From contig NZ_QTTQ01000012.1 of assembly GCF_003384935.1 (NCBI RefSeq), forward strand, positions 301,768 to 365,767: DNA of 64,000 nucleotides. The letters are read 5' to 3'. This DNA is from Lutibacter oceani (lineage in GTDB: Bacteria; Bacteroidota; Bacteroidia; Flavobacteriales; Flavobacteriaceae). This document shows positions 20,237-28,736 of the stretch, in pieces (the first letter of the stretch is position 1; each line of letters starts with the position of its first letter). A model generated the notes under the pieces. It made no database searches, was not told the DNA's origin, and was given only the letters and a program-made list of their open reading frames with translations. A program made the position numbers and the translations under genes.

Positions 20237-21223
20237 TTACACTGAAGTTATTTCAGCTACTTTTAATAATTCTTTATCTATATCGTTGTTCATTTTAATA
20301 GCCTTGTTAAGCCCAACTGTAGTTACCTGATTATTGGTAATTCCTACCATAACTCCAGATGATCTATCCAACAAATACTCAACTGCAGCAACACCTAACC
20401 TACTAGCAAGTACTCTATCAGAACAACTTGGTGATCCTCCACGTTGCATATGTCCTAAAACAGATACTCTAATATCATAATCAGGAAAAATTTCTTTAAT
20501 ATGATCTCCTAATTCGAATACATTTTTCCCAATTTTATCTCCTTCAGAAACCACAACAATACTTGATGTTTTTCCTTTTTCTTTACTTGTTTTAAGAGAT
20601 TCCACTAACCTGTCCAATCCTAAATCTTTCTCTGGAATTAAAATTTCTTCTGCTCCTGCTCCAATCCCTGTATTTAAAGCAATAAAACCAGCATCACGCC
20701 CCATAACTTCAATAAAAAACAACCTGTTATGTGAACTAGCTGTATCTCTAATTTTATCAATTACTTCAACAACTGTATTTAATGCCGTATCATAACCAAT
20801 GGTTCTATCTGTTCCATAAATGTCATTATCAATAGTACCAGGAATACCAATAATAGGAAAGTTATACTCTTGAATAAATTTTAATCCTCCAGTAAAAGTA
20901 CCATCACCACCAATAATCACTAAAGCACCAATCCCTTCTTTTTTTAAATTTTCATATGCTTTGGCTCTTCCTTCTTCTGTCATAAAATCTTTGGATCGAG
21001 CTGATTTTAAAATAGTACCACCTTTGTTTATAATATTACTTACATGTCTTGCAGATAGTTCTTTAAAATCTCCTTCAATCAATCCTTGGTATCCTCTGTA
21101 AACACCAATACAATCTACTCTGTAATATGTACAAGCTCTAACAACTGCTCGTATTGCAGCGTTCATCCCTGGGGCATCTCCTCCTGAGGTTAAAACTGCT
21201 ATCTTATTTATAGGTTCATTCAT
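20237..21223 (-). CDS. pfkA: ATP-dependent 6-phosphofructokinase
   Basis: 328 residues. It has the glycine-rich start IAVLTSGGDAPGMNAAIRA, the catalytic region GIPGTIDNDIYGTDRTIGYDTA (TIDND with the catalytic Asp), MGRDAGFIAL, and the conserved LGHMQRGGSPSCSDR. The GGDGTFTG motif (Gly after GGDG) indicates the ATP-dependent rather than the pyrophosphate-dependent form. It phosphorylates fructose-6-phosphate. It is first in a pfkA-gap-kinase operon, close to the alpha-glucan locus whose products it would consume. Confidence 0.96.
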   Translation of the reverse strand: MNEPINKIAVLTSGGDAPGMNAAIRAVVRACTYYRVDCIGVYRGYQGLIEGDFKELSARHVSNIINKGGTILKSARSKDFMTEEGRAKAYENLKKEGIGALVIIGGDGTFTGGLKFIQEYNFPIIGIPGTIDNDIYGTDRTIGYDTALNTVVEVIDKIRDTASSHNRLFFIEVMGRDAGFIALNTGIGAGAEEILIPEKDLGLDRLVESLKTSKEKGKTSSIVVVSEGDKIGKNVFELGDHIKEIFPDYDIRVSVLGHMQRGGSPSCSDRVLASRLGVAAVEYLLDRSSGVMVGITNNQVTTVGLNKAIKMNNDIDKELLKVAEITSV

Positions 21224-21241
21224 AGGTTAAAATTAATTAGT

Positions 21242-21249
21242 CAAAGGTA
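21242..21249 (-). promoter_or_regulatory. Possible -7 promoter box of the pfkA-gap operon
   Basis: TACCTTTG on the minus strand matches TAnnTTTG and ends 18 bases before the pfkA start codon. No TTTG is found 19 bases upstream, so the match is partial. Confidence 0.4.
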
Positions 21250-21308
21250 CTTTGTAAAGGAATTTTATCCTATAAAACTACTTGATTTTCACTAAAACGA
21301 TTTCGTGC

Positions 21309-21320
21309 TATAACGTTATA
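21309..21320. promoter_or_regulatory. Perfect 12-bp palindrome upstream of pfkA, possible operator
   Basis: TATAACGTTATA is fully self-complementary and has the central ACGT common in LacI-family operators. It shares the core TAACGTTA with the long palindrome in front of susC (39791-39814). It lies about 60 bases upstream of the possible -7 box of pfkA. Confidence 0.4.
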
Positions 21321-21466
21321 AAACCCCGATTTGTCGAGGTTAAATAAATTATATTAGAAATCTAAATTTCAGTTATTTAGAGTAAAAATAATCAAAATAT
21401 TTTTTATACTCTTAGAGAATTAAAAATATTTTTTTTAATAAAAAAATGAATTTTAATTTTTTCAGT

Positions 21467-21504
21467 AAAAAAGAGAAATTTAAATGAAAAAATTCCTCTT
21501 TTTT
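21467..21504 (-). terminator. Terminator of the leftward glucan hydrolase operon
   Basis: An inverted repeat with arms AAAAAAGAGaAATT and AATTcCTCTTTTTT (one mismatch, 10-base loop) lies 18 bases past the stop codon of the last GH13 gene, with T runs on the minus strand. Confidence 0.65.
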
Positions 21505-21521
21505 ATTCATTTTTTAATTCT

Positions 21522-23399
21522 CTACTCTTTAAGTTTCAAAATATAGGAATTTAACGGTTCTAAAACAATATTTACAACACCAACACCATTAGCTACTTTT
21601 AGTGTAAATTTTTCTTTATTATAAAGCTGATCCACTAAAGTATAATTACCATCTTTTAATTCCCAGGAAGTTATAACTTCTGAAGGAATTTGGAGATCCA
21701 AATCGTAATGTACCATGGTATCAAAATTTGAAGTAATTAATAATTTCTCGTTTTCAGACCACCTAACAAATGAAAAAAGTTTTCTATTATAATTATCTAA
21801 TTTTTCTCTATTATAACTATGAATTTCCTTATAGTTACCCATTAAAGCTTCACTTTTAATTGTAAAGTTCAATAAGCGCTTGTAAAAATCTCTTAGTTCC
21901 TTTTCTTCAGTAGTTGACTGACCTCCATCGAATTTCCCATTATTCATCCATCGTTGATGATTTGGAACACCTACATAATCAAAAATTGAAGTCCGTGTTG
22001 GTGAACCAAAACCTGCGTTTTCTGCTCCTGGCTCTCCTACTTCTTGCCCAAAATAAATCATTGTTGGTGAAGTACTTATAGTTGCAGAAACTACCATAGC
22101 TGGTTTTCCTTTTTCAGCTGAACCAGCAAAATCTGGACTTGCAATACGCTGCTCATCATGATTTTCTAAAAAGTGTAACATATTGTGCTCTATATCCGCT
22201 TTATAATCTTGAATCCCAATAATATGATCCGTCCAACCATGACCTTGCATAATATGCTTTATAGTATCATATAAAGCAACTTTATCATATAAGTAATCCA
22301 TTTTTCCTTTATGAATATAATCACGGTACATATCTGGGTTGTATACCTCAGCCAATAAAAAAGCATTTGGTTTTTTCATTTTTATAGAAGAATTCATATA
22401 ACTCCAAAATTCTACTGGAACCATTTCAGCCATATCATAACGGAACCCATCAACTCCTTTATCCAACCAGTACAATGCAATATCCTTAAATTTCACCCAA
22501 GAATCCGGAACTATTTTGTCTTTCCAAAATTTAAAATGTGTTTTACAATCTTCATTTTCAAATCCTTCTGGTAATTCTGAGAAATCTTTTCTACCATCTG
22601 GACTTACTCCATAATTCACTTTTACTGTTTCGTACCAATCATGAAAATCTGGTTGTGATGCCCTGGAACCATTTCCTGTCCATTTTGAAGGATTTTCATC
22701 AAATTCTCCATCAATAAGCAAATGTTTTTCTCCTCCTAAAGGTAAATATCCATTTTTCCATATTGGTAATTTAAAAGCTTCTCCTGGGTTATAATAAAAG
22801 TTATTATTTACATCGTATTGCTTTGTTTTATCATCTGTTTCACCAAAATCCTCAATTCCTTTTGGGTTTGATTTACCTTCGTAATTACGTGCAACGTGAT
22901 TTGGAACAATATCAATAATCACCTTCATTCCAACTTTATGAGTTCGTTCAATTAAAGCTTCAAATTCTTGCAAACGATTTTCTACATTTACTGCCAAATC
23001 AGGGTTTACATTGTAATAATCTTTAACAGCGTAAGGAGAACCAGCTCTACCTTTTACAACTTCCGGATCATCGTTTGAAATACCAAATTCTGTGTAATCT
23101 CTTATTACATCATGATGAGGAACACCCGTGTACCAAATATATGTAACCCCTAATTCTTTTATTTCATTTAGCGCTTTAACTGTAAAATCATTAAATTTTC
23201 CAACTCCATTATCTTCAATAGTTCCCCAAGGTTTATTTGTTGTATTTGTATTTCCAAACAAACGTGTAAACACTTGATAAACTACTTCTTTTTTTGCTGT
23301 TTTAACTTCCATATTTTCTTTTAACTCTTGCTTTTTGTGGTTACAAGCCACAAAAATAAATATTAGCACCATAAAAGTACTGGAAAATTTTAATTTCAT
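21522..23399 (-). CDS. GH13 alpha-amylase-family lipoprotein
   Basis: 625 residues. A signal peptide with lipobox is followed by Cys in FVACNHKKQE; the basic residues after Cys argue for a periplasm-facing anchor. All four GH13 regions are intact: DIVPNH (about residue 166), GFRYDMAEM (nucleophile Asp, about 320), LLAEVYNP (acid/base Glu, about 350) and ENHDEQR (about 413). A beta-rich C domain ends the protein. It cleaves alpha-glucosidic bonds; exact specificity is not readable. It is last in the leftward hydrolase run, 86 bases after the neighbouring GH13 gene, followed by a terminator. Confidence 0.9.
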   Translation of the reverse strand: MKLKFSSTFMVLIFIFVACNHKKQELKENMEVKTAKKEVVYQVFTRLFGNTNTTNKPWGTIEDNGVGKFNDFTVKALNEIKELGVTYIWYTGVPHHDVIRDYTEFGISNDDPEVVKGRAGSPYAVKDYYNVNPDLAVNVENRLQEFEALIERTHKVGMKVIIDIVPNHVARNYEGKSNPKGIEDFGETDDKTKQYDVNNNFYYNPGEAFKLPIWKNGYLPLGGEKHLLIDGEFDENPSKWTGNGSRASQPDFHDWYETVKVNYGVSPDGRKDFSELPEGFENEDCKTHFKFWKDKIVPDSWVKFKDIALYWLDKGVDGFRYDMAEMVPVEFWSYMNSSIKMKKPNAFLLAEVYNPDMYRDYIHKGKMDYLYDKVALYDTIKHIMQGHGWTDHIIGIQDYKADIEHNMLHFLENHDEQRIASPDFAGSAEKGKPAMVVSATISTSPTMIYFGQEVGEPGAENAGFGSPTRTSIFDYVGVPNHQRWMNNGKFDGGQSTTEEKELRDFYKRLLNFTIKSEALMGNYKEIHSYNREKLDNYNRKLFSFVRWSENEKLLITSNFDTMVHYDLDLQIPSEVITSWELKDGNYTLVDQLYNKEKFTLKVANGVGVVNIVLEPLNSYILKLKE

Positions 23400-23485
23400 T
23401 TTTAAAATATTTTTGGTGTTACCAAAAAAACTTCATAAAATTTTCTATTTAAGGAAGTATTTATGAAGTTTATTAAGGATACATA

Positions 23486-24919
23486 TTAATATATATATAT
23501 TTTATAGTCCCAAGCTTTTAGAGTATTCATTTTCTCTTTTGAAAAATTAACCTTTTCATTTGTGAAAAATTCAACTGATTCCCCAATTTTATCAAGCGTA
23601 AATTCAAGATTTTTATTAGATAAATTTGCAATAAATGTAACTTTTTGACCGTTTTTTTCACGCGAAAAAGCTAAAATGCTTTTATCATCTGAAGTTTGTA
23701 TTCTTATATATGAAGCAGCATTTTTACCTCCGTTTAAAGCTGTATTATTATTTTTTAATGCTCCTAACTTTTTTAGTAAATCAAAATATGCTCCTTTTTC
23801 TTTAGGGATTTCATCCTTTTCAAAAAACTTTAATCTGTGTGACAAATCATATTCTTGACCGCTATAAATCAAAGGCATTCCTTTCATAAGGTAAATTAAC
23901 GCCGTAAAAACTTCTTTTTTATTTGGCATTCTTTCAAGTAATGTACCATTCCAAGAATTCTCATCATGATTTGTAATAAAGTTCATATTAATATCATCTT
24001 TTTCCAAAATAGAATCATTTCTTGTTACGTATTCATCAAATGCGCTTACATCTTTCTTTCCATTTGCAATTTCATTAAAAATATGATGCGCTTCCCAACC
24101 ATAGTGCATATCAAATGCTTTGTGAAGTAAATCTGGTTGTTCTGCTTCAGCTAACATAAATATTGGCTTAATCTTTTTTAATTCATCAACAGCAGTTTCA
24201 AAAAAATCAACAGGAACTTTATGTGCAACGTCCATTCTATACCCATCAATGTTATAATTTTCAACCCAATACTTTAAATCAGAAATCATTTCTTTTCTCA
24301 TTTCCTTATTGTCATAATTTAAATCTGCTGTATCTGTCCACCCCCAAGATTCACCGGTATCTGGATTTATCGGGTCAATAATTTCTCCTTTTTCATTTTG
24401 AGTATAAAAATCCGGATGTGCTGTTATCCAAGGATGATCCCAACCTGTATGATTTGGCACCCAATCTACAATTACATAAATTCCATTTTTATGGGCTTCT
24501 TTTACTAAATTGTCAAAATCTTCTTTAGTACCAAATTCAGGATTTATAGCTTTATAATCTGAAACAGAATAATAACTGCCTAAATATTTTTTACGCAATT
24601 CTACATCTTCAATTTCACTTGTAAAAAGATCTCCAGTAGCCTTTCTTTTTATTTCTGAAATTGGATTTATAGGCATTAACCATATAATTTTCACACCTAA
24701 TTCTTTTAAAACAGGTATATCTTCCGTAAATTTATTAAAAGTCCCTTCTGGTGAATACTGACGAATATTAGCTTCATAAATTACTGCACTTTCCAACACT
24801 TCATCTGATATTGGTTTTAATGCAGCAATTTCACCTTTTTTAACCTGCTCTTTTTGAGGTTCTGATTTACACGAAATAAAAGCAGTTAATGCGATTAAAA
24901 TAATAAGTAATTTTTTCAT
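23486..24919 (-). CDS. GH13 alpha-amylase-family lipoprotein, short form
   Basis: 477 residues, without an obvious extra binding domain. The lipobox cysteine is in FISCKSEPQKE. The catalytic regions are VDWVPNHTGWDH (about residue 155), GYRMDVAHKVP (about 230), MLAEAEQP (about 256) and ITNHDENSW (about 316). The protein is short for GH13 because the C domain is small. It probably acts on maltodextrins in the periplasm. The start follows the GH97 stop by 7 bases, which indicates one transcript. Confidence 0.9.
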   Translation of the reverse strand: MKKLLIILIALTAFISCKSEPQKEQVKKGEIAALKPISDEVLESAVIYEANIRQYSPEGTFNKFTEDIPVLKELGVKIIWLMPINPISEIKRKATGDLFTSEIEDVELRKKYLGSYYSVSDYKAINPEFGTKEDFDNLVKEAHKNGIYVIVDWVPNHTGWDHPWITAHPDFYTQNEKGEIIDPINPDTGESWGWTDTADLNYDNKEMRKEMISDLKYWVENYNIDGYRMDVAHKVPVDFFETAVDELKKIKPIFMLAEAEQPDLLHKAFDMHYGWEAHHIFNEIANGKKDVSAFDEYVTRNDSILEKDDINMNFITNHDENSWNGTLLERMPNKKEVFTALIYLMKGMPLIYSGQEYDLSHRLKFFEKDEIPKEKGAYFDLLKKLGALKNNNTALNGGKNAASYIRIQTSDDKSILAFSREKNGQKVTFIANLSNKNLEFTLDKIGESVEFFTNEKVNFSKEKMNTLKAWDYKIYIY

Positions 24920-24926
24920 TCTTTAA

Positions 24927-27050
24927 TTATTTAATAATTGGAATTAAACTAATAGCAAACCCTCCACCTGGAGCCAATTTCAAGTTTAAAATAGATTGGT
25001 TTGTAACTTCTATTTTTCTAATATTTAAAGCTGTTGGATTTTTATCCCAATCCGCATCTTTTCCATCTTCATAAATAATAGCTTCATACGTTTGGTTTGG
25101 ACTTAAAAAATCAAAATTAATTACTAATTCTCTCGAATTTTCATCTGTAATTCCACCTACAAACCATTTTTCTGAATTTTTCTCTTTTCTAGCAATGGTA
25201 ACAAAATCTCCAATTTCACCATTTAAAACCTTTGTTTGTTGCCAATCTACACCAACATCTCTAATAAACTGTAATGCTGGATTCCCTTCATAATTTTCAA
25301 TTAAATCCGCTGCCATTTGCACTGGACTGTAAATTACAACATACAACGCTAATTGCTGAGCAATTGTGGTATTTACTTGATTGTCTTTTTTCCAATTGTC
25401 AAATTTTATATCAAAAATACCTGGTGTATAATCTATTGGACCTGCTAACATTCTTGTAAATGCAACAATTGGTAAATGCTCTGGTGGATTCCCTCCATCA
25501 GAAGCCCAAGCGTTAAATTCTTGTCCGCGTAGCCCTTCTCTGGAAATTGTATTTGGGTAAGTTCTACGTAAACCGGTAGCTTTAATTGGTTCATGCGCAT
25601 TTATTGCCACTTGGTATTTTGCAGCTTTGTTTACCGCATTATTGTATTGATTAACCATATATTGACCATGGTGGAATTCTCCTTTTGGTAGAATTTTACC
25701 TACATAACCCGTTTTTACCGCGTGAATACCTAAACTTTGCATTAATGCATACGCAGTATCTTGTTGTTTTTCATAGGTTTCAGTTGCTGCTGATGTTTCA
25801 TGATGCATAATTAATTCTACACCTTTTTCTTTTCCATAACGTACTACTTCTTTTAAATCGTAATCTGGATATGGAGTTACAAAATCAAAAACACCTTCTC
25901 TATCTTCAAAACCAATCCAATGTTCCCAACCTGCATTCCAGCCTTCTACTAAAACACCTCCAATATTATTTTTTGCAGAAAAGTCTATAAATGCTTTTGC
26001 GTTTTCTGTAGTTGCTCCGTGTTTCCCATGTGGTTTTGCATCGGTTGTAAAAGAAGTCATATCTTGATTACCACTATAATCCCAAGTAGATTTTCCTAAA
26101 TGCATTTCCCACCAAATTCCAGTATATTTTGTTGGTTTAAACCACGAAATATCTCCTAATTTATTTGGCTCATTTAAATTTACAATTAATTTAGATTCAA
26201 TTAAATCTCCTGCTTTTTCTGCAATTTGAATTGTTCTCCAAGGAGTCGTAAATGGTGTTGTTCTTTTTACTTTATAATCTGTATTATTTGATCCAACAAG
26301 TTCGCTTTCCAGTCCAAAATTTTCTGTATCAACTTTTAAAGTCATACCTGAATAATCAACCAAGGCAGCTTCATGAAAACTTAAATACAATCCGTTGTCA
26401 GTTTTCATAGTTACAGGAGTATTTACCGCGTTTTCCGGAATTGATGTTTGAGCTAAATCTTTATGATTTGCTTTTGATTTCGCATCAATTTCTGATAATT
26501 TTGTGGTATTGTATAAATGCTCATAAATATCCCAATCACCAGGAATCCACCATACTTCATGGTCTCCCGTTAAATTAAATTGTGTATTTTCATCTGTAAT
26601 AAAAACTTCTGATAAATTTTCTTGTTCAGGAAACTCATATCTAAAACCCAACCCGTCATTATACACTTTAAAAACAAGCGTTATTTTTCTTTTAAGTTCT
26701 GCTATTTCTTGCAAGTCTAATTTAAGTTCATTGTAATTGTTTACAACTTCTGATTGCTCTCCCCAAGGCATTTCCCAAGTTTCATTAAAACTACTTGACG
26801 TTGCATTAACAAGTTCAAAACCAGCTTTTAATGAAGGAGCATCTTTTAAATCGAAACCCAGTGAAGAAGTTTTAATAACCTCCTTATTTTTAAAGGTTAT
26901 CTTATAAGTTGGCTCTCCTTTTTCATTCAACTGAAATTCTACTGTAACAGAAGCATCTGGTGAAGAAATTTTAGTTGGCAATTCATTTTTTTTAGCGCAA
27001 GAAAAAAACAATACGCTAACTAACAGTATGCTAATTTTCAAAAGTTTCAT
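24927..27050 (-). CDS. susB: GH97 alpha-glucosidase (SusB-like) lipoprotein
   Basis: 707 residues. The lipobox Cys is in LFFSCAKKNELP. An N-terminal beta super-sandwich (about 25-290) precedes a barrel. The GH97 signature segments are GIWWEMHLGK, LVEGWNAGWEHW, LIMHHETSAATETYE, NAHEPIKATGLRRTYPN (about 487) and RGQEFNAW (about 510). The glutamates in NAHEP and RGQEF correspond to those used by inverting GH97 enzymes such as Bacteroides SusB, so an inverting alpha-glucosidase is predicted, not a retaining galactosidase. It trims maltooligosaccharides to glucose in the periplasm. Spacers of 7 and 12 bases tie it to the GH13 neighbours. Confidence 0.93.
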   Translation of the reverse strand: MKLLKISILLVSVLFFSCAKKNELPTKISSPDASVTVEFQLNEKGEPTYKITFKNKEVIKTSSLGFDLKDAPSLKAGFELVNATSSSFNETWEMPWGEQSEVVNNYNELKLDLQEIAELKRKITLVFKVYNDGLGFRYEFPEQENLSEVFITDENTQFNLTGDHEVWWIPGDWDIYEHLYNTTKLSEIDAKSKANHKDLAQTSIPENAVNTPVTMKTDNGLYLSFHEAALVDYSGMTLKVDTENFGLESELVGSNNTDYKVKRTTPFTTPWRTIQIAEKAGDLIESKLIVNLNEPNKLGDISWFKPTKYTGIWWEMHLGKSTWDYSGNQDMTSFTTDAKPHGKHGATTENAKAFIDFSAKNNIGGVLVEGWNAGWEHWIGFEDREGVFDFVTPYPDYDLKEVVRYGKEKGVELIMHHETSAATETYEKQQDTAYALMQSLGIHAVKTGYVGKILPKGEFHHGQYMVNQYNNAVNKAAKYQVAINAHEPIKATGLRRTYPNTISREGLRGQEFNAWASDGGNPPEHLPIVAFTRMLAGPIDYTPGIFDIKFDNWKKDNQVNTTIAQQLALYVVIYSPVQMAADLIENYEGNPALQFIRDVGVDWQQTKVLNGEIGDFVTIARKEKNSEKWFVGGITDENSRELVINFDFLSPNQTYEAIIYEDGKDADWDKNPTALNIRKIEVTNQSILNLKLAPGGGFAISLIPIIK

Positions 27051-27062
27051 TATAATTTATTT

Positions 27063-28730
27063 TTAATTTTTAATTTCTAATAATACAACTGAATAAGGTG
27101 TTTCAATAGTTACAACACCATCTTTTACTTGTGTTTCAATTCCTGAATAGGCATCGTTTAAAATGGTTCCTTCTTCAAATATCCCATTTATATTCAGTTC
27201 TTTTTTCCCTTCATTTAAATCCAGTCCAATTACAACTTTATCTATAAAGCTTTCTTTTAAATAGGTTCTTTGAAAAACATACGGACTTTCACTTAACATT
27301 TTATGAATTCCAGCTCCAATACTTGGATGATTGCTTCTAAATTTCCCTAATTTTTGCCAATGTGTTAAAATTTCTTGAGTTTTAGTATTGGTAGCTATTT
27401 CCTCCCAATTCATTAATGAACGTAAGTTAGCATCACCATTAGCTCCATCTACCATTAATTGCCTTGCAGATTCATCTCCATAATACATTTGAACTGCTCC
27501 AGGGCACAACAATAATTTAGTTGCAGATTCAAAAGGTTTGGTTCTTTCTTTATCAAACGGTGATCCATCGTCATGTGAACTAATATAGTTCAACACTCCA
27601 AACCCTTTCAATTGATTATTTAAAATAGTATCATATCTTGAAAATAATTCTTCATAATTATTTTGAGCAGCATTCCATTTAAATTCAAAATTTATTAAAC
27701 TGTTAAACCCATTTTCAAAATAGTTTACTTTTTTATCTCCAAAATCATACAATTGTCCACCTGAAATTCCGTAATTATATACTTCACCAACCATATAAAA
27801 TGGATTATCATCTAACACTTTATCTGGATTATTTTCCTTCCATTGGGCAAATGCATAATTACACTCATTTTTAAATTCTCCCCAAATACTTTCCTCTGTG
27901 TGTTTTACAGTATCGGCTCTGTAACCATCAATTCCAAATTCAGTAATATAATCTGTAAGCCATTTCATAATGTAGAACCTTGGTGCTTTTGGGTAACCTG
28001 TTCTTGCAAAAAAATCGTCTAACTCTTTTATTTCTTGCTCATATCTTCCTTCTGCTTTCCATTTTTTGGCTAAAGCTTCAGGAATTTCAACATTTTTATT
28101 GCTTTCTGTTTTAATATCTGGCAGGTTTTTCACCAACGTACACATTACTGTAGATTCATAATCTTTATAAGTACATTGCACATCCGTTCTTACCCAATCA
28201 GAAGGCCAAACCGGATCTATTTCTGTTACAGGTCCAGTATGATTTATTACACCATCTAACACTATTCTAATATTGTGTTTATGAGCAGTTTCCACCAATA
28301 ATTTTAAATCTGCTTTTGTTCCAAAATTTGGATCTAAAGCTGTCCAATCTTTAGTCCAATATCCGTGAAAACCAAATGAAAGCCCTGTTCCTTCATCCAC
28401 TGCACCGTGAATTTGCTCAACAATTGGAGTCATCCAAATTGCATTTATTCCAAGATCAGTAAAATAGCCTTCTTCAATTTTTTTAGTTATTCCAATAATA
28501 TCTCCTCCTTTAAAACCACGTAATTTTGCAGCTTTACCAGTTCTATCAAAATTCACATCGTTTGATGTATCTCCATTTAGAAACCTATCAGTTAGTAAAA
28601 AATAAATATTTGCATTTTCCCAAACAAAAGGAACTTTTTTTGCAATTGGATTCATTTCATTTTCTTGTTTTTTATCTGAACAACTTGCTGCAACAAAAAC
28701 TAACAACAATGCTACAATGGTTTTTTTCAT
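27063..28730 (-). CDS. GH13 alpha-amylase-family lipoprotein
   Basis: 555 residues. The lipobox Cys is in AASCSDKKQEN. The catalytic regions are complete: VLDGVINHTGP (about residue 160), GYRADTVKHTEE (about 272), MVGEVYNYG (about 314) and ISSHDDGSP (about 387). It opens with ANIYFLLTDRFLNGD, a start also seen in periplasmic cyclomaltodextrinase-like amylases. A long insertion with several cysteines (DVQCTYKDYESTVMCTL) lies after region I. The gene is 6 bases from the GH31 stop and 12 from the GH97 start, inside the operon. Confidence 0.9.
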   Translation of the reverse strand: MKKTIVALLLVFVAASCSDKKQENEMNPIAKKVPFVWENANIYFLLTDRFLNGDTSNDVNFDRTGKAAKLRGFKGGDIIGITKKIEEGYFTDLGINAIWMTPIVEQIHGAVDEGTGLSFGFHGYWTKDWTALDPNFGTKADLKLLVETAHKHNIRIVLDGVINHTGPVTEIDPVWPSDWVRTDVQCTYKDYESTVMCTLVKNLPDIKTESNKNVEIPEALAKKWKAEGRYEQEIKELDDFFARTGYPKAPRFYIMKWLTDYITEFGIDGYRADTVKHTEESIWGEFKNECNYAFAQWKENNPDKVLDDNPFYMVGEVYNYGISGGQLYDFGDKKVNYFENGFNSLINFEFKWNAAQNNYEELFSRYDTILNNQLKGFGVLNYISSHDDGSPFDKERTKPFESATKLLLCPGAVQMYYGDESARQLMVDGANGDANLRSLMNWEEIATNTKTQEILTHWQKLGKFRSNHPSIGAGIHKMLSESPYVFQRTYLKESFIDKVVIGLDLNEGKKELNINGIFEEGTILNDAYSGIETQVKDGVVTIETPYSVVLLEIKN

Positions 28731-28736
28731 AATTGT